12,955 nucleotides of DNA from DATDCV01 sp036524155 (GCA_036524155.1 DATDCV010000244.1:1-12955); one strand, 5' to 3'. Numbered from the stretch's first letter, positions 1 through 7,017 are shown. Numbers and translations: made by a program. The notes: generated from the sequence alone by a model not told the origin.

Positions 1-100
1 GAACCCGCTCTGGGCACAACCTGGATCTCTCGGGAACAGCCCTCGAGGACAACCACAAGCCCGCCCCGCGTCCTGCCAAGTTGCTAAGAAAACCGCTCAT
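1..100 (-). CDS. Partial CDS: N-terminus of an eCIS-associated hypothetical protein
   Basis: An ATG at 100..98 overlaps the TGA stop (99..97) of the upstream gp26-like gene in an ATGA arrangement, the usual mark of translational coupling. The frame stays open to the window edge for 33 codons and begins MSGFLSNLAGRGAG. From memory, eCIS and phage-tail-like clusters often carry a poorly characterised protein with an MSxFLSNLAxR-type start immediately after the gp26-like gene; the match of both sequence and position supports this call. Only the start is visible, so no domain or function can be given. The gene continues leftwards outside the window. Confidence 0.6.
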   Translation of the reverse strand, partial: MSGFLSNLAGRGAGLWLSSRAVPERSRLCPERV

Positions 101-966
101 CCTTGCCTCTCCTGGGCCAGTTCATCCGCCAACAACTCCAGGTGCCGGCGGCGTCGGCGCGCGCTCAGAGCGAGAACCTCCGCCGGACCCCAGTGATAAT
201 GATACGCCAGCAAGTGGATTTCACGATCGAGGTGGTGGGCTCTCGCTTTAATTTCCTCTAGAACATAGGTGGCCGTGTCGAAGATCGTAGTGAACACAGT
301 GCCGCACTCAGGGCACACCAGCCGCATTGTCAATTCCGCTTGGCTGTCCAACTCGGACATCCGCGCCGGCACTTTATCTCGGACCACCGCCGGGATCTCT
401 TGAACGGGCGCCCCGTCCGGACCGGTCACCGCTTCGACACAGCGCCGCAGCAACAACTCCTCCGCGGCTGACAGATCGCTTTGTGCTAGGACGGCTGCCG
501 TTTCCTGATCAGAACCGGTAGGTAGGTGAAAGCGGACATTGAATGAATCGCCACCGGCATCCACGGTCATTACGTGCACCTCACGCTGCTCCGCATACGG
601 TGGCAGCAGCAAGTCGGAAACCTTCAGCTCCAGGTCCATCATCTTTGCGCAGTCCGGGGTTGGACACCGCAGCACGCACGGCAGCCAATCCCCATCGTTC
701 AAACGACGCAATTGAAGCAACAGCGCCTCCCTATCTCCGACGGTTAGTGACCGCATGACCTCGCGGGTCGCCGGCGTTTTTTTCCCCAGGCTCACTACGC
801 ACCGTGCCAGCGCCTCAGTGGCCCATTGCGCTGGAAGCCAATCCGCGCCTTCCTCGAGCAGGTAAACCTCGTCCTCACCCGTTAACTCCCGCAGCACTGC
901 CTCCCGGCAGCAGGCGCCCTCCGCCCAATAGCCTCCGGGCATTGTCGCATGAGCGAAGCGGGACAT
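97..966 (-). CDS. T4 gp26-like baseplate hub assembly protein of an eCIS
   Basis: This 289-aa protein resembles the gp26-like family of contractile tails and injection systems, thought to help assemble the baseplate hub. Family signatures are the early CREAVLRELTGEDE segment (residues 20-33), the LTVGDREALLLQLRRL stretch (74-89), and two cysteine pairs, CX4C at 101/106 and CX2C at 218/221, that probably bind zinc. The last 45 residues (EIHLLAYHYHW, then an arginine-rich helix) resemble the small DUF6760-type protein that can be a separate gene in other clusters. The gene lies 12 bases after a 43-aa micro-ORF and its stop overlaps the next ATG. No good Shine-Dalgarno precedes the ATG at 966; an in-frame ATG at codon 9, just before PGGYW, is a possible alternative. 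The family is clear; the biochemical role comes from T4 by analogy. Confidence 0.8.
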   Translation of the reverse strand: MSRFAHATMPGGYWAEGACCREAVLRELTGEDEVYLLEEGADWLPAQWATEALARCVVSLGKKTPATREVMRSLTVGDREALLLQLRRLNDGDWLPCVLRCPTPDCAKMMDLELKVSDLLLPPYAEQREVHVMTVDAGGDSFNVRFHLPTGSDQETAAVLAQSDLSAAEELLLRRCVEAVTGPDGAPVQEIPAVVRDKVPARMSELDSQAELTMRLVCPECGTVFTTIFDTATYVLEEIKARAHHLDREIHLLAYHYHWGPAEVLALSARRRRRHLELLADELAQERQG

Positions 967-978
967 GCCAAAAGTCGT

Positions 979-1110
979 TTAGAAGCCCCAGACGTAGAGT
1001 GTGAACCAGGGAAATCCGAGGCGAACTGCGATGCCGGCGCTGGATAGGTGCCCCGGCGCTTTCAGGTCTAAAGGCGTTCCACGCGCCACGTTTCGCATTT
1101 CGCGGCCCAT
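979..1110 (-). CDS. Putative 43-aa micro-ORF between the tube and gp26-like genes
   Basis: An ATG at 1110..1108 opens a 43-codon frame ending in TAA at 981..979. It occupies the whole 156-base space between the tube stop (1123) and the gp26-like start (966), leaving 12 bases on each side. The product begins MGREMRNVARGTP and ends in an aromatic run (FPWFTLYVWGF), so the C-terminus is hydrophobic. An AAGGG about 10 bases upstream is a poor ribosome-binding site. I recognise no family. The snug fit in a tightly packed same-strand operon favours a real gene; the short length and weak start signal argue against. It could instead be an untranslated spacer. Confidence 0.4.
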   Translation of the reverse strand: MGREMRNVARGTPLDLKAPGHLSSAGIAVRLGFPWFTLYVWGF

Positions 1111-1122
1111 TGTTCGCCGCCC

Positions 1123-1647
1123 TTAAGTCGGCTCAGTGAAGGTAGGTTCGCTCGGCTCGACAACACTAACATCCCGCTCCCAGCCTTCATTCTCCAGCTT
1201 CATTGTTTGGATGGCGATAGCGTTGGCATTTGCGTCAAGATCAGGAAGGGACTGGAATTCCGACACCCAACATCGAAACAGGTTATACGCGAGGACCTTT
1301 TGGCCGGCTTCGTTATAGAGCTCAATGCTGATGTCTTTGCGGAAATCCTTAAGGGAAACCTCCGCTCCCAGGCCGGCGCCAAAGTTCCACACCTTATTGG
1401 CCCAACGCTCAAACTCCAAGTCGTGAGTAACACCGCGTTCGAGGGTGATGGCCTCATACTTGGTTCGTCCCGGCGATTTGCGGCTGGTGCTGGGATCGCC
1501 TCCTTCGCGATGTTCCACCAACTCGGTACTTCGCTTCAACGCGCCTACCTTGCTGACGCCCGCTACGTAGCGACCATCCCACTTGACTCGAAACTTGAAG
1601 TTCTTGTACGGATCGAACCGGGTAGGGTTAACAGTGAATTTTGCCAT
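1123..1647 (-). CDS. eCIS inner tail tube protein (T4 gp19-like)
   Basis: This 174-aa protein belongs to the gp19-type 'phage tail region' tube family. Its hexameric rings stack into the rigid inner tube that is driven through the target envelope when the sheath contracts. Visible signatures are the FKFRVKWDGRYVAGVSKVGAL start (residues 18-38), the VEHREGGDPSTSRKSPGRTKYEAITLERG block (about 44-72), the HDLEFERWANKVW segment, and the NEGWERD ending of the fold. Length is typical for the family. The start is fixed by TAAGGAG at 1661..1655, which overlaps the sheath stop codon and lies seven bases from the ATG. It follows the sheath directly, the standard order in eCIS and T6SS-like loci. No second tube paralogue is visible in the window. 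Confidence 0.93.
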   Translation of the reverse strand: MAKFTVNPTRFDPYKNFKFRVKWDGRYVAGVSKVGALKRSTELVEHREGGDPSTSRKSPGRTKYEAITLERGVTHDLEFERWANKVWNFGAGLGAEVSLKDFRKDISIELYNEAGQKVLAYNLFRCWVSEFQSLPDLDANANAIAIQTMKLENEGWERDVSVVEPSEPTFTEPT

Positions 1648-1654
1648 AAAAGGG

Positions 1655-1661
1655 CTCCTTA
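1655..1661 (-). promoter_or_regulatory. Ribosome-binding site of the tube gene inside the sheath stop
   Basis: TAAGGAG on the minus strand uses the sheath TAA stop (1661..1659) as part of a strong Shine-Dalgarno, seven bases before the tube ATG at 1647. This supports the tube start and predicts coupled translation of sheath and tube. Confidence 0.75.
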
Positions 1662-3665
1662 GGTTTCGATTTGTCCAGCGATCTGCTGAATCTTGATGAT
1701 CACAAACTCAGCGGGTTTCAGCGGCGCGAAGCCGACCACGATATTGACGATGCCAAGATTGCGGTCTGCTTGGGTCGTTGTCTCAGCGTCGCACTTCACA
1801 GAATAGGCCTCGCGCGGCGTCTGACCCTGGAATGCACCCTGGCGAAACAGGTTATGCATGAATGCACCTACATTCAGCCGAATCTGCGCCCACAACGGCT
1901 CGTCGTTCGGCTCGAACACGACCCACTTTGTTCCGCGATAGAGGCTTTCTTCTAGGAACAAGGCAAGGCGGCGAATGGGGATGTATTTCCACTCAGACGC
2001 CTGCTGGTCAGCGCCGTCGAGTGTCCGCGCGCCCCAAGCGGTGTTGCCGAATATCGGGAAGCTTCGTGCACAGTTTACGCCCAAAGGATTGAGTACCCCA
2101 TTCTCGCGGTCGGTGAGGACGTAGTCGAGCTCCTGCGCGCCGCGGAGCCGGACCTCCGTGCCGGCTGGCGCCTTCCATACGCCGCGCGCAGCGTCGGTAG
2201 CGGCAAAGAGGCCGGCCATGGTGCCGCTCGGGCCACGACTCTCCAGCCGGTTCTGCTGCAGCGGGTCGGCAATTCGCAGCCGAGGGAAGTAGACGGCGGC
2301 GTTGCGGTGGCGCAGATTTGCGTTCTGGGTGATCCAGGTTTGCATTCCGTCTAGGTCGTCGGTTGCGCCTGGGATGTCTATAATGAGGAATGAGCGCCGC
2401 TCCTCGCAGTAAGCTTCGGCGGCGGTGTAGAAGGCCTGCATATCATTGGCCGCAACGAGGTCTGCCGCGGCCGGGACGCAGAGGATGTTGAACAGGTCGG
2501 CGTCCTCGAGCGCGTAGAGGCCAGTCTTATTGGCGCGCACACCGCGCAACACCGGCTCCGTCAAGGCTGCGCTATCAGCGCCGTTGGTGAACACCGCCTG
2601 GTGTGCACGAACCGTAGCGCCTTGCGCCACTGAGAGCCGCAAGGCGTCAGCCACGGTGCCGGCAGCGGCGTTGGTGAAGGTAGCAGTTGCGGCGGGATTG
2701 AAATCCGGACCCCTTCTGCCGAGCTGGACGTGGAATCGCCCGCCGACTAAGGCCACGGTGGCGTCCGAGAACAGCGGCCTGTTGGGCTGTGCAACGCGGA
2801 TGGCAGCTTCGAGGAGCTGGCGTACGAAGTTGTAGTCCGCCCCCGCAGGGGCCACGCCGCCATAGTTCAGCGTCAGCATGCTGTTGATCACGCCCGCACC
2901 GGATCCATCAGGATCGACCGCCAGGTTGATCTGGGCGCCATTTGGAGGAATAACCGGTGGCAAAGTGAGCACGTTGCTCAAGGTACCCGTTGCATCCGGC
3001 CGGAAGGGGGCGGTTGGCGCGGGCGGCAGCGCTGTCAGCCCAGCACGATCCACCTGCACGAGCTTAGAGCCCTCGTTAATTGCGGCCTCAGCGTTGTTGC
3101 GCGCATTCGCCCGTAGTGTCAGGTTGCGAAACGTCTCCGTCTGGCGCACGGAGGTCCGGCCGTCGCGCAACTCCACCTCGGAGATGTAAAGGTTGAAAAG
3201 CTCACCTTGGGTGAGGATGCCGTTGGGATCCAAGCTCGTATTGGGAAGTGTCGCGGTGTCGTAGTCCACTTCCACCCGGAGGAAGTTACCCCAAGTACCG
3301 GGATTCAGCACAACTTGACCACGGATGCGGCGGGCCGCCGTTATTCGCAAGGCCGTATTGACACCGGCATTGATGACTACCGCGGCCGCCGCAAGCGGCG
3401 CCGTAGTCACCCGCACTACGTAGGCGTCGGTTCCGCCGTTCAGGAAGAATTGGTTGATCGCGTAACTAGCTTGGCTGCGGCGGTCCAAGCCACCGAAATC
3501 ACGCTCGAAGTCCGCGAGGCTCGTGATGCGGACGGCCTGGTCGATCGGTCCGCGCTGGAAGCAGTCGATAAAGGCGCCAATCGAGGTGGCGACGCCGACG
3601 ATAGTGCGAACTCCGCTGGGTATTTCCTCGATATAAACGCCCGGATAAGTAGGTGTGATTGGCAT
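1659..3665 (-). CDS. eCIS contractile tail sheath protein
   Basis: This 668-aa protein is a contractile sheath subunit, the spring that shortens and expels the inner tube. The N-terminus shows the classic PTYPGVYIEEIPSG start (5-18), then a SIGAFIDCFQRGPIDQAV segment and FFLNGGTDAYVVRV (about 72-85). The C-terminal 90 residues (from TKWVVFEPNDEPLW at 579) carry the conserved sheath fold and end in LKPAEFVIIKIQQ, the strand exchanged between subunits. Many eCIS sheaths are nearer 400-550 aa; the excess lies in an alanine- and asparagine-rich, probably beta-rich region between about residues 95 and 370, which I expect to be a surface-exposed insertion. A GAAGGAT Shine-Dalgarno lies about five bases before the ATG. 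Only one sheath gene is visible, whereas some eCIS (Afp, PVC) carry several paralogues. Confidence 0.93.
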   Translation of the reverse strand: MPITPTYPGVYIEEIPSGVRTIVGVATSIGAFIDCFQRGPIDQAVRITSLADFERDFGGLDRRSQASYAINQFFLNGGTDAYVVRVTTAPLAAAAVVINAGVNTALRITAARRIRGQVVLNPGTWGNFLRVEVDYDTATLPNTSLDPNGILTQGELFNLYISEVELRDGRTSVRQTETFRNLTLRANARNNAEAAINEGSKLVQVDRAGLTALPPAPTAPFRPDATGTLSNVLTLPPVIPPNGAQINLAVDPDGSGAGVINSMLTLNYGGVAPAGADYNFVRQLLEAAIRVAQPNRPLFSDATVALVGGRFHVQLGRRGPDFNPAATATFTNAAAGTVADALRLSVAQGATVRAHQAVFTNGADSAALTEPVLRGVRANKTGLYALEDADLFNILCVPAAADLVAANDMQAFYTAAEAYCEERRSFLIIDIPGATDDLDGMQTWITQNANLRHRNAAVYFPRLRIADPLQQNRLESRGPSGTMAGLFAATDAARGVWKAPAGTEVRLRGAQELDYVLTDRENGVLNPLGVNCARSFPIFGNTAWGARTLDGADQQASEWKYIPIRRLALFLEESLYRGTKWVVFEPNDEPLWAQIRLNVGAFMHNLFRQGAFQGQTPREAYSVKCDAETTTQADRNLGIVNIVVGFAPLKPAEFVIIKIQQIAGQIET

Positions 3666-3705
3666 TTTGTATCCTTCGGTTGAAGGTTATTTCAGGTTAA
3701 ACTGC

Positions 3706-4107
3706 CTAAGGAGCAGCCTTGCGTCCGACCAAGATGCTGATCGTAGCTGGCTTATTCAGCCCAGCCTTATTGGTAAACACGAATTTATTTTGCGTCTGAC
3801 CGAGCAACGCAACACTGCCGACACCAAAGAAAACTTGCGGTGAATCCAGCTTAATCGCTGAGCCTCCGTCCACGGCGAAAGTCAGGTTCGCGTCATAAAG
3901 GTTGGAGCTGATCATGAGGAACTGCACTTGCCCGGCTCCACCGGGCTGAACTGCCGCTGTCTTGGTGCCAGGGTTGGCGTTGTCTCCACCTGGCACGGTG
4001 AAGGCCACGAGTCTGTCTGTCGCTTCCACACTAAGGGCTTGAGAAACGGATTCTTTCTGCCCCCCACCTATTTGAACTTCCAGGGTCCAATTGATCGTTT
4101 CGGCCAT
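3706..4107 (-). CDS. Unrecognised beta-rich 133-aa protein of the eCIS operon
   Basis: I do not recognise this family. The 133-aa product starts MAETINWTLEVQIGGG and is rich in glycine, valine and alternating hydrophobic residues (VQFLMISSNLYDANLTFAVDG; PATISILVGRKAAP), which suggests a compact all-beta fold such as a small jelly-roll or Ig-like sandwich. It has no signal peptide, membrane segment or cysteine. It sits 40 bases before the sheath gene and shares its direction, so it is probably co-transcribed with the particle genes. Plausible roles are a particle decoration, a cap or adaptor, or cargo; nothing in the sequence chooses between these. An AGAGAG lies about eight bases before the ATG and is only a moderate ribosome-binding site. 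Confidence 0.7.
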   Translation of the reverse strand: MAETINWTLEVQIGGGQKESVSQALSVEATDRLVAFTVPGGDNANPGTKTAAVQPGGAGQVQFLMISSNLYDANLTFAVDGGSAIKLDSPQVFFGVGSVALLGQTQNKFVFTNKAGLNKPATISILVGRKAAP

Positions 4108-4123
4108 ATAGACATCTCTCTGG

Positions 4124-4291
4124 TTAATTGTGGATATGCATCGTTTTCTTGCTGTTCATTGCCGGTTTGCTCATCGCGATCGATCCGTCGGTTTCTCGCC
4201 GAATCCGGGTAGGCTCCGCACTTCCGGCGCCCCACTGGTCCATGGCCAGGAACACGATGCAGCCAGCTATCAAACTTCCGCTAGCGCTAGC
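4124..4291 (-). CDS. Speculative 55-aa ORF in the gap before the 133-aa gene
   Basis: On the minus strand an ATG at 4291 overlaps the last 22 bases of the NusG-like gene in another frame and opens 55 codons to a stop at 4126..4124, 16 bases before the next gene. The product starts MASASGSLIAGCIVFLAMDQWG, a short hydrophobic stretch with one cysteine, then a polar tail. It would fill an otherwise empty 162-base gap, but no Shine-Dalgarno precedes it and the hydrophobicity is weak for a true signal peptide. The gap may instead be an untranslated leader on which the NusG-like factor acts. I favour non-coding slightly. Confidence 0.22.
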   Translation of the reverse strand, partial: ASASGSLIAGCIVFLAMDQWGAGSAEPTRIRRETDGSIAMSKPAMNSKKTMHIHN

Positions 4292-4785
4292 CATTTTCTG
4301 TCGATTAGCAAGCGTGCCTGCTGGATCGTCTCCAACAGAATCTGTACGCGTTTGCCATCGTCCCATTCGCGCTCGACGCAGCCCATCCATCCGGTCAACG
4401 GACCTTGTTCGATAGTGACGCGATCGCCGGAAGTGAACCGGGTCCGGTCGAGCGGCATGAAGCCGTCGGGCTGCAAGCGGTCTCGAATATCGGTGATGAT
4501 TTCCGGAACGAGTGGAATCGGAAAACGCCTGCTGCCCACGACCCGGAGCACACCGGGCGCGTAGCGCACGGCATCAAAGGAGATTATTGGACAGAACCTC
4601 GCGAAGAAGTAGCCGGGAAACAGCGGGCTGGAGACGACGCGAGTAATCCCGCAAACTGCTTGTTCGCGCCTGCATCTGGGCAGGAAGATCTCGACATCGA
4701 GTTTCGTCACGTGTGCTGCTGCCACGCGCTCCAAGTGGGGCTTGGTCTGGATTGCGAACCAGTTGAGATCGTTTATCCAGTCCAT
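4270..4785 (-). CDS. NusG/RfaH-family transcription elongation factor
   Basis: This 171-aa protein has the two-domain NusG plan. The NGN domain (residues about 8-102) starts WFAIQTKPHLERVAAAHV and holds the SPLFPGYFFARF segment and VRYAPGVLRVVG, which contact RNA polymerase. A KOW domain follows (about 117-150, SGDRVTIEQGPLTGWMGCVER). The family binds the polymerase clamp and suppresses pausing or termination. Paralogues that sit inside long surface-polysaccharide, antibiotic or phage-like operons (RfaH, LoaP and UpxY types) act on that operon only. Its place just before the structural genes suggests operon-specific antitermination of the eCIS cluster; that is inference. GGAGGTGA at 4796..4789 lies six bases from the ATG and overlaps the stop of the winged-helix gene. 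A 162-base gap to the next gene could hold its recruitment site. Confidence 0.85.
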   Translation of the reverse strand: MDWINDLNWFAIQTKPHLERVAAAHVTKLDVEIFLPRCRREQAVCGITRVVSSPLFPGYFFARFCPIISFDAVRYAPGVLRVVGSRRFPIPLVPEIITDIRDRLQPDGFMPLDRTRFTSGDRVTIEQGPLTGWMGCVEREWDDGKRVQILLETIQQARLLIDRKWLALAEV

Positions 4786-4788
4786 GGT

Positions 4789-4796
4789 TCACCTCC
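4789..4796 (-). promoter_or_regulatory. Ribosome-binding site of the NusG-like gene
   Basis: GGAGGTGA on the minus strand includes the TGA stop of the winged-helix gene and ends three bases before the ATG at 4785. It is the strongest Shine-Dalgarno in the operon, and it couples the two regulatory genes. Confidence 0.75.
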
Positions 4797-5127
4797 GTCC
4801 ACCGGTTTCTCCAGCGGTCGAGTCGCGTGCAACGTCAGGCGAGCCTAACGGCGCCTCACTCAACAGATGAGCAACGGTTCGGTGCTTCCGCGGGCTGAGT
4901 CGGTAGTAAACACGACCGTCCAGACCTTTCCGCTCAAGGACCATTTTCTGGGTAACCAACTCATCCAGGGCCTGCTTGACTTCTGTAATCACGTGTCGAA
5001 TGCGTCGTTCCAAGAGCCACCATTCCGCGATACCCTCAACCGTGTCCTGGGCATCTCGATGGGCGCTCAGATAGCCCAGTATCCGCACGGCAACCACGCT
5101 CAAGCGCACAAATGACGGCGATTTCAC
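4789..5127 (-). CDS. Small winged-helix protein at the head of the eCIS operon
   Basis: This 112-aa protein looks like a winged helix-turn-helix. Helical segments VVAVRILGYLSAHRDAQ and VEGIAEWWLLERRIRHVITEVKQALDELVTQKMV are followed by a wing-like hairpin (LERKGLDGRVYYRLS, about 71-85) and a charged, disordered tail. From memory, small proteins with a D-T-x-EGIAEWWLLE motif occur near other eCIS genes, where they are taken to be transcription regulators. The start is GTG at 5127, since the nearby ATG at 5132 is out of frame and stops after two codons; a weak AAGG lies upstream. It is the first gene after a 395-base non-coding stretch and is translationally coupled to the NusG paralogue, so the pair probably works together. 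DNA binding is inferred from the fold only. Confidence 0.7.
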   Translation of the reverse strand: MKSPSFVRLSVVAVRILGYLSAHRDAQDTVEGIAEWWLLERRIRHVITEVKQALDELVTQKMVLERKGLDGRVYYRLSPRKHRTVAHLLSEAPLGSPDVARDSTAGETGGRR

Positions 5128-5522
5128 TTCATGTGCCTTTGAATCTCTTGCGTTTCTCGCATAGCCTATGCCGAGGCTTTACTACGGTTCTGCAAGATGA
5201 TGACTGGAGTTCCAACCACGACACGTAAGTTTCTTGTCTGCAATGCAGTCGAATTAGCGAGATGGCGGATCGTTTCTCCAATTCGTCCGAAGACAAGTGG
5301 GAGGGGGGCGAACAAACTTCTCCGCCCCCTGATGCCATAAACGCGGAGAGGAGGTTTGCGCAAGCAGCGGGGGCGCCCTGTGTCGGGGGTAGGAGGAATT
5401 TCTCCGCCGATAGGATGAAAAAGTCACCCCTCGAGACGGAAGTCGGATGCGAAAAGCGACGCCTTGTTTTGTCGCTATTCGATTGCTTGGAGTAACGTTT
5501 CCGGACTGCGTGGTTGTCCTCT
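5128..5522. other. Intergenic region upstream of the eCIS operon
   Basis: There are 395 bases between the stop of the sigma-54 activator and the first operon gene. It should contain the operon promoter. I searched the minus strand for the sigma-54 pattern (TGGCAC-N5-TTGC, spacing GG-N10-GC) and found no convincing match, and no good -35/-10 pair either. Visible structure: a hairpin with a short T run at 5452-5476 and an 11-base palindrome CTGCAATGCAG at 5238-5248 that could be a regulator site. An open frame on the minus strand (5129-5656) overlaps the activator gene and its product does not look like a real protein. Confidence 0.5.
5452..5476 (-). terminator. Possible weak intrinsic terminator after the sigma-54 activator
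   Basis: On the minus strand AGCGAC and GTCGCT (5476..5471 and 5460..5455) can pair as a six-base stem around a ten-base loop, with a T run (three more T, to 5452) directly after. It lies 47 bases after the activator stop. The stem is short and the T tract brief, so termination may be partial, which would let the activator feed transcription into the eCIS operon. Confidence 0.35.
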
Positions 5523-6938
5523 TCATGCCCGGATATCCCAGTAGGGTGATGCTCGGTCCGGGCGCAAATGGTATTTTCGCAACAGGGCTCGGAATGCGCT
5601 TGCGTCTTTCCCCTCTGCTCTGGCGATGGCTGAGAGATTTCCTCGGTGCATACCAAGCATTCTCTTGAGCTCGTCCCGTTCCCAGCTCTTCACCATTAAG
5701 TCCTTCCTGGCCTGGTAAAGAAGTTTTGCGCCAAGCGGTTCCAAGAAAGGTAATTCAAGATCACGCACGTCGACCAAAGGCCCATCACATGCCAAGACGG
5801 CGCGCTCGAGGAGGTTCTCAAGTTCGCGTGCATTTCCAGGGAAGGGATAGTTGACCAGCACTCCGATGGCTTCCTGCGTGAGGCTCCGAGCAGGTCGGGA
5901 GAATTCGTCCGCGTATTTCTCGAGAAAATGTTGAGCCAAGAGGGGAACATCCTCGCGCCGATCCCTCAGAGGCGGCATCACTAAGGACAGGACATTCAGC
6001 CGGTAGAAGAGGTCTTGCCGAAATCTGCCGGCACGCACGGCCTCTTCCAGAGAGATGTTCGAGGCCGCAATGACTCGCACATCGGCCTGACGCACCACAG
6101 TCGAGCCTACAGCTCTGTATTCCTTCTCTTGGAGAAATCGGAGCAGCTTTATCTGCAGGGACATCGACAACGAATCGATCTCGTCCAGCAGAAGACTGCC
6201 CCCGGCGGCCTCGTCGATTAGCCCCTGCTGTTTCGTGAGTGCGGTCGTATAGGCACCGCGTTCATGGCCAAAGAGCTCATTCTCGAGCAATTCGGATGGG
6301 ATCGCCCCACAGTCAACAGCTACGAAGGGTTTGCTTGCGCGATGGCTCAGATAGTGGACAGCCCTGGCACACAACTCTTTGCCGGTGCCAGTTTCACCGG
6401 AGATTAGCACAGTCGCATCACACTCAGCGATCCGCGGTAGCTTGCGAAGCTGCGCCAAAAGAAGCGGGCTTTGTCCGACGATCTGCTTTGACCCCGCAAC
6501 CAGCTTGAGATGCGCGACCAACTCGTCTTCTGACTCACGAGGCCGGAGCAAACTCACGACGCGGGGGACGAGGTCCCATGGTCTGATTGGAGGGACGACG
6601 AAATCCGCCGCACCAGCCCTCAAAAATCGCGGCGCATCCCTCGCAAGTTCTTCGGAAAGGACCAACAGGAATGGAGATCGCCCACATGCACTTCTCCCTC
6701 CCCTTTCGGCCAGTTGCGCAAAGAAAGGTCTTTCAGACGGCTCGATGAGGATCGAAAGATCGGGTCGGACACGTCGGAGAATATCGATCAGCGACTCGGG
6801 TCCAGAGCAGCTAAACTCCTTGATATTGAATCGGCCCACTTGCTCCTTGGAAATGCCCTCGAGGGTACTCGTGATCGACGCCGCGAGTTCGACGTTGGCG
6901 TCGGTTCTGAGTACGGCAATCCTTAAACTTGCCTGCAT
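5523..6938 (-). CDS. Sigma-54-dependent enhancer-binding protein with a degenerate receiver
   Basis: This NtrC-type activator uses ATP to remodel the sigma-54 RNA polymerase closed complex. In the numbering from GTG 6944, the N-terminal ~130 residues resemble a receiver domain but lack the phospho-acceptor: the third strand reads PDLSILIEPS (61-70) and the usual KP is replaced in VVPPIRP. The AAA+ core is complete: Walker A GETGTGKE (183-190), Walker B LLLDEID (251-257), arginine fingers in GRFRQDLFYR (306-315), and PGNARELENLLERAV. The sigma-54 contact loop is GAYTTA (230-235) instead of GAFTGA. A Fis-like helix-turn-helix lies at about 434-458 (RGNLSAIARAEGKDASAF). I prefer ATG 6938, two codons in, because AGGTG sits just upstream while GTG 6944 has no ribosome-binding site. 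Its position suggests control of the eCIS cluster, probably without phosphorylation. Confidence 0.87.
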   Translation of the reverse strand: MQASLRIAVLRTDANVELAASITSTLEGISKEQVGRFNIKEFSCSGPESLIDILRRVRPDLSILIEPSERPFFAQLAERGGRSACGRSPFLLVLSEELARDAPRFLRAGAADFVVPPIRPWDLVPRVVSLLRPRESEDELVAHLKLVAGSKQIVGQSPLLLAQLRKLPRIAECDATVLISGETGTGKELCARAVHYLSHRASKPFVAVDCGAIPSELLENELFGHERGAYTTALTKQQGLIDEAAGGSLLLDEIDSLSMSLQIKLLRFLQEKEYRAVGSTVVRQADVRVIAASNISLEEAVRAGRFRQDLFYRLNVLSLVMPPLRDRREDVPLLAQHFLEKYADEFSRPARSLTQEAIGVLVNYPFPGNARELENLLERAVLACDGPLVDVRDLELPFLEPLGAKLLYQARKDLMVKSWERDELKRMLGMHRGNLSAIARAEGKDASAFRALLRKYHLRPDRASPYWDIRA

Positions 6939-7017
6939 AAGCACCTGGTTTCAAGTAGAGTTAAGCTCAGCGGCAATGCGCACCCGATATGCACCGATTA
7001 GCCAGCGCAAGTTCATT

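Noticed and set aside
1207..1662. 151-codon plus-strand frame opposite the tube gene
   Set aside because: It is a mirror of the well-supported gp19-like tube gene on the other strand.
5128..5522. Sigma-54 (-24/-12) promoter before the eCIS operon
   Set aside because: Near matches such as TGGCATCAGGGGGCGG lack the GC element at the right spacing; none meets GG-N10-GC with the conserved flanks.
5129..5656. 175-codon open frame on the minus strand between the activator and the winged-helix gene
   Set aside because: It overlaps the end of the sigma-54 activator in another frame, has no ribosome-binding site, and its product is rich in Ser, Arg, Cys and His without any pattern of a folded protein.
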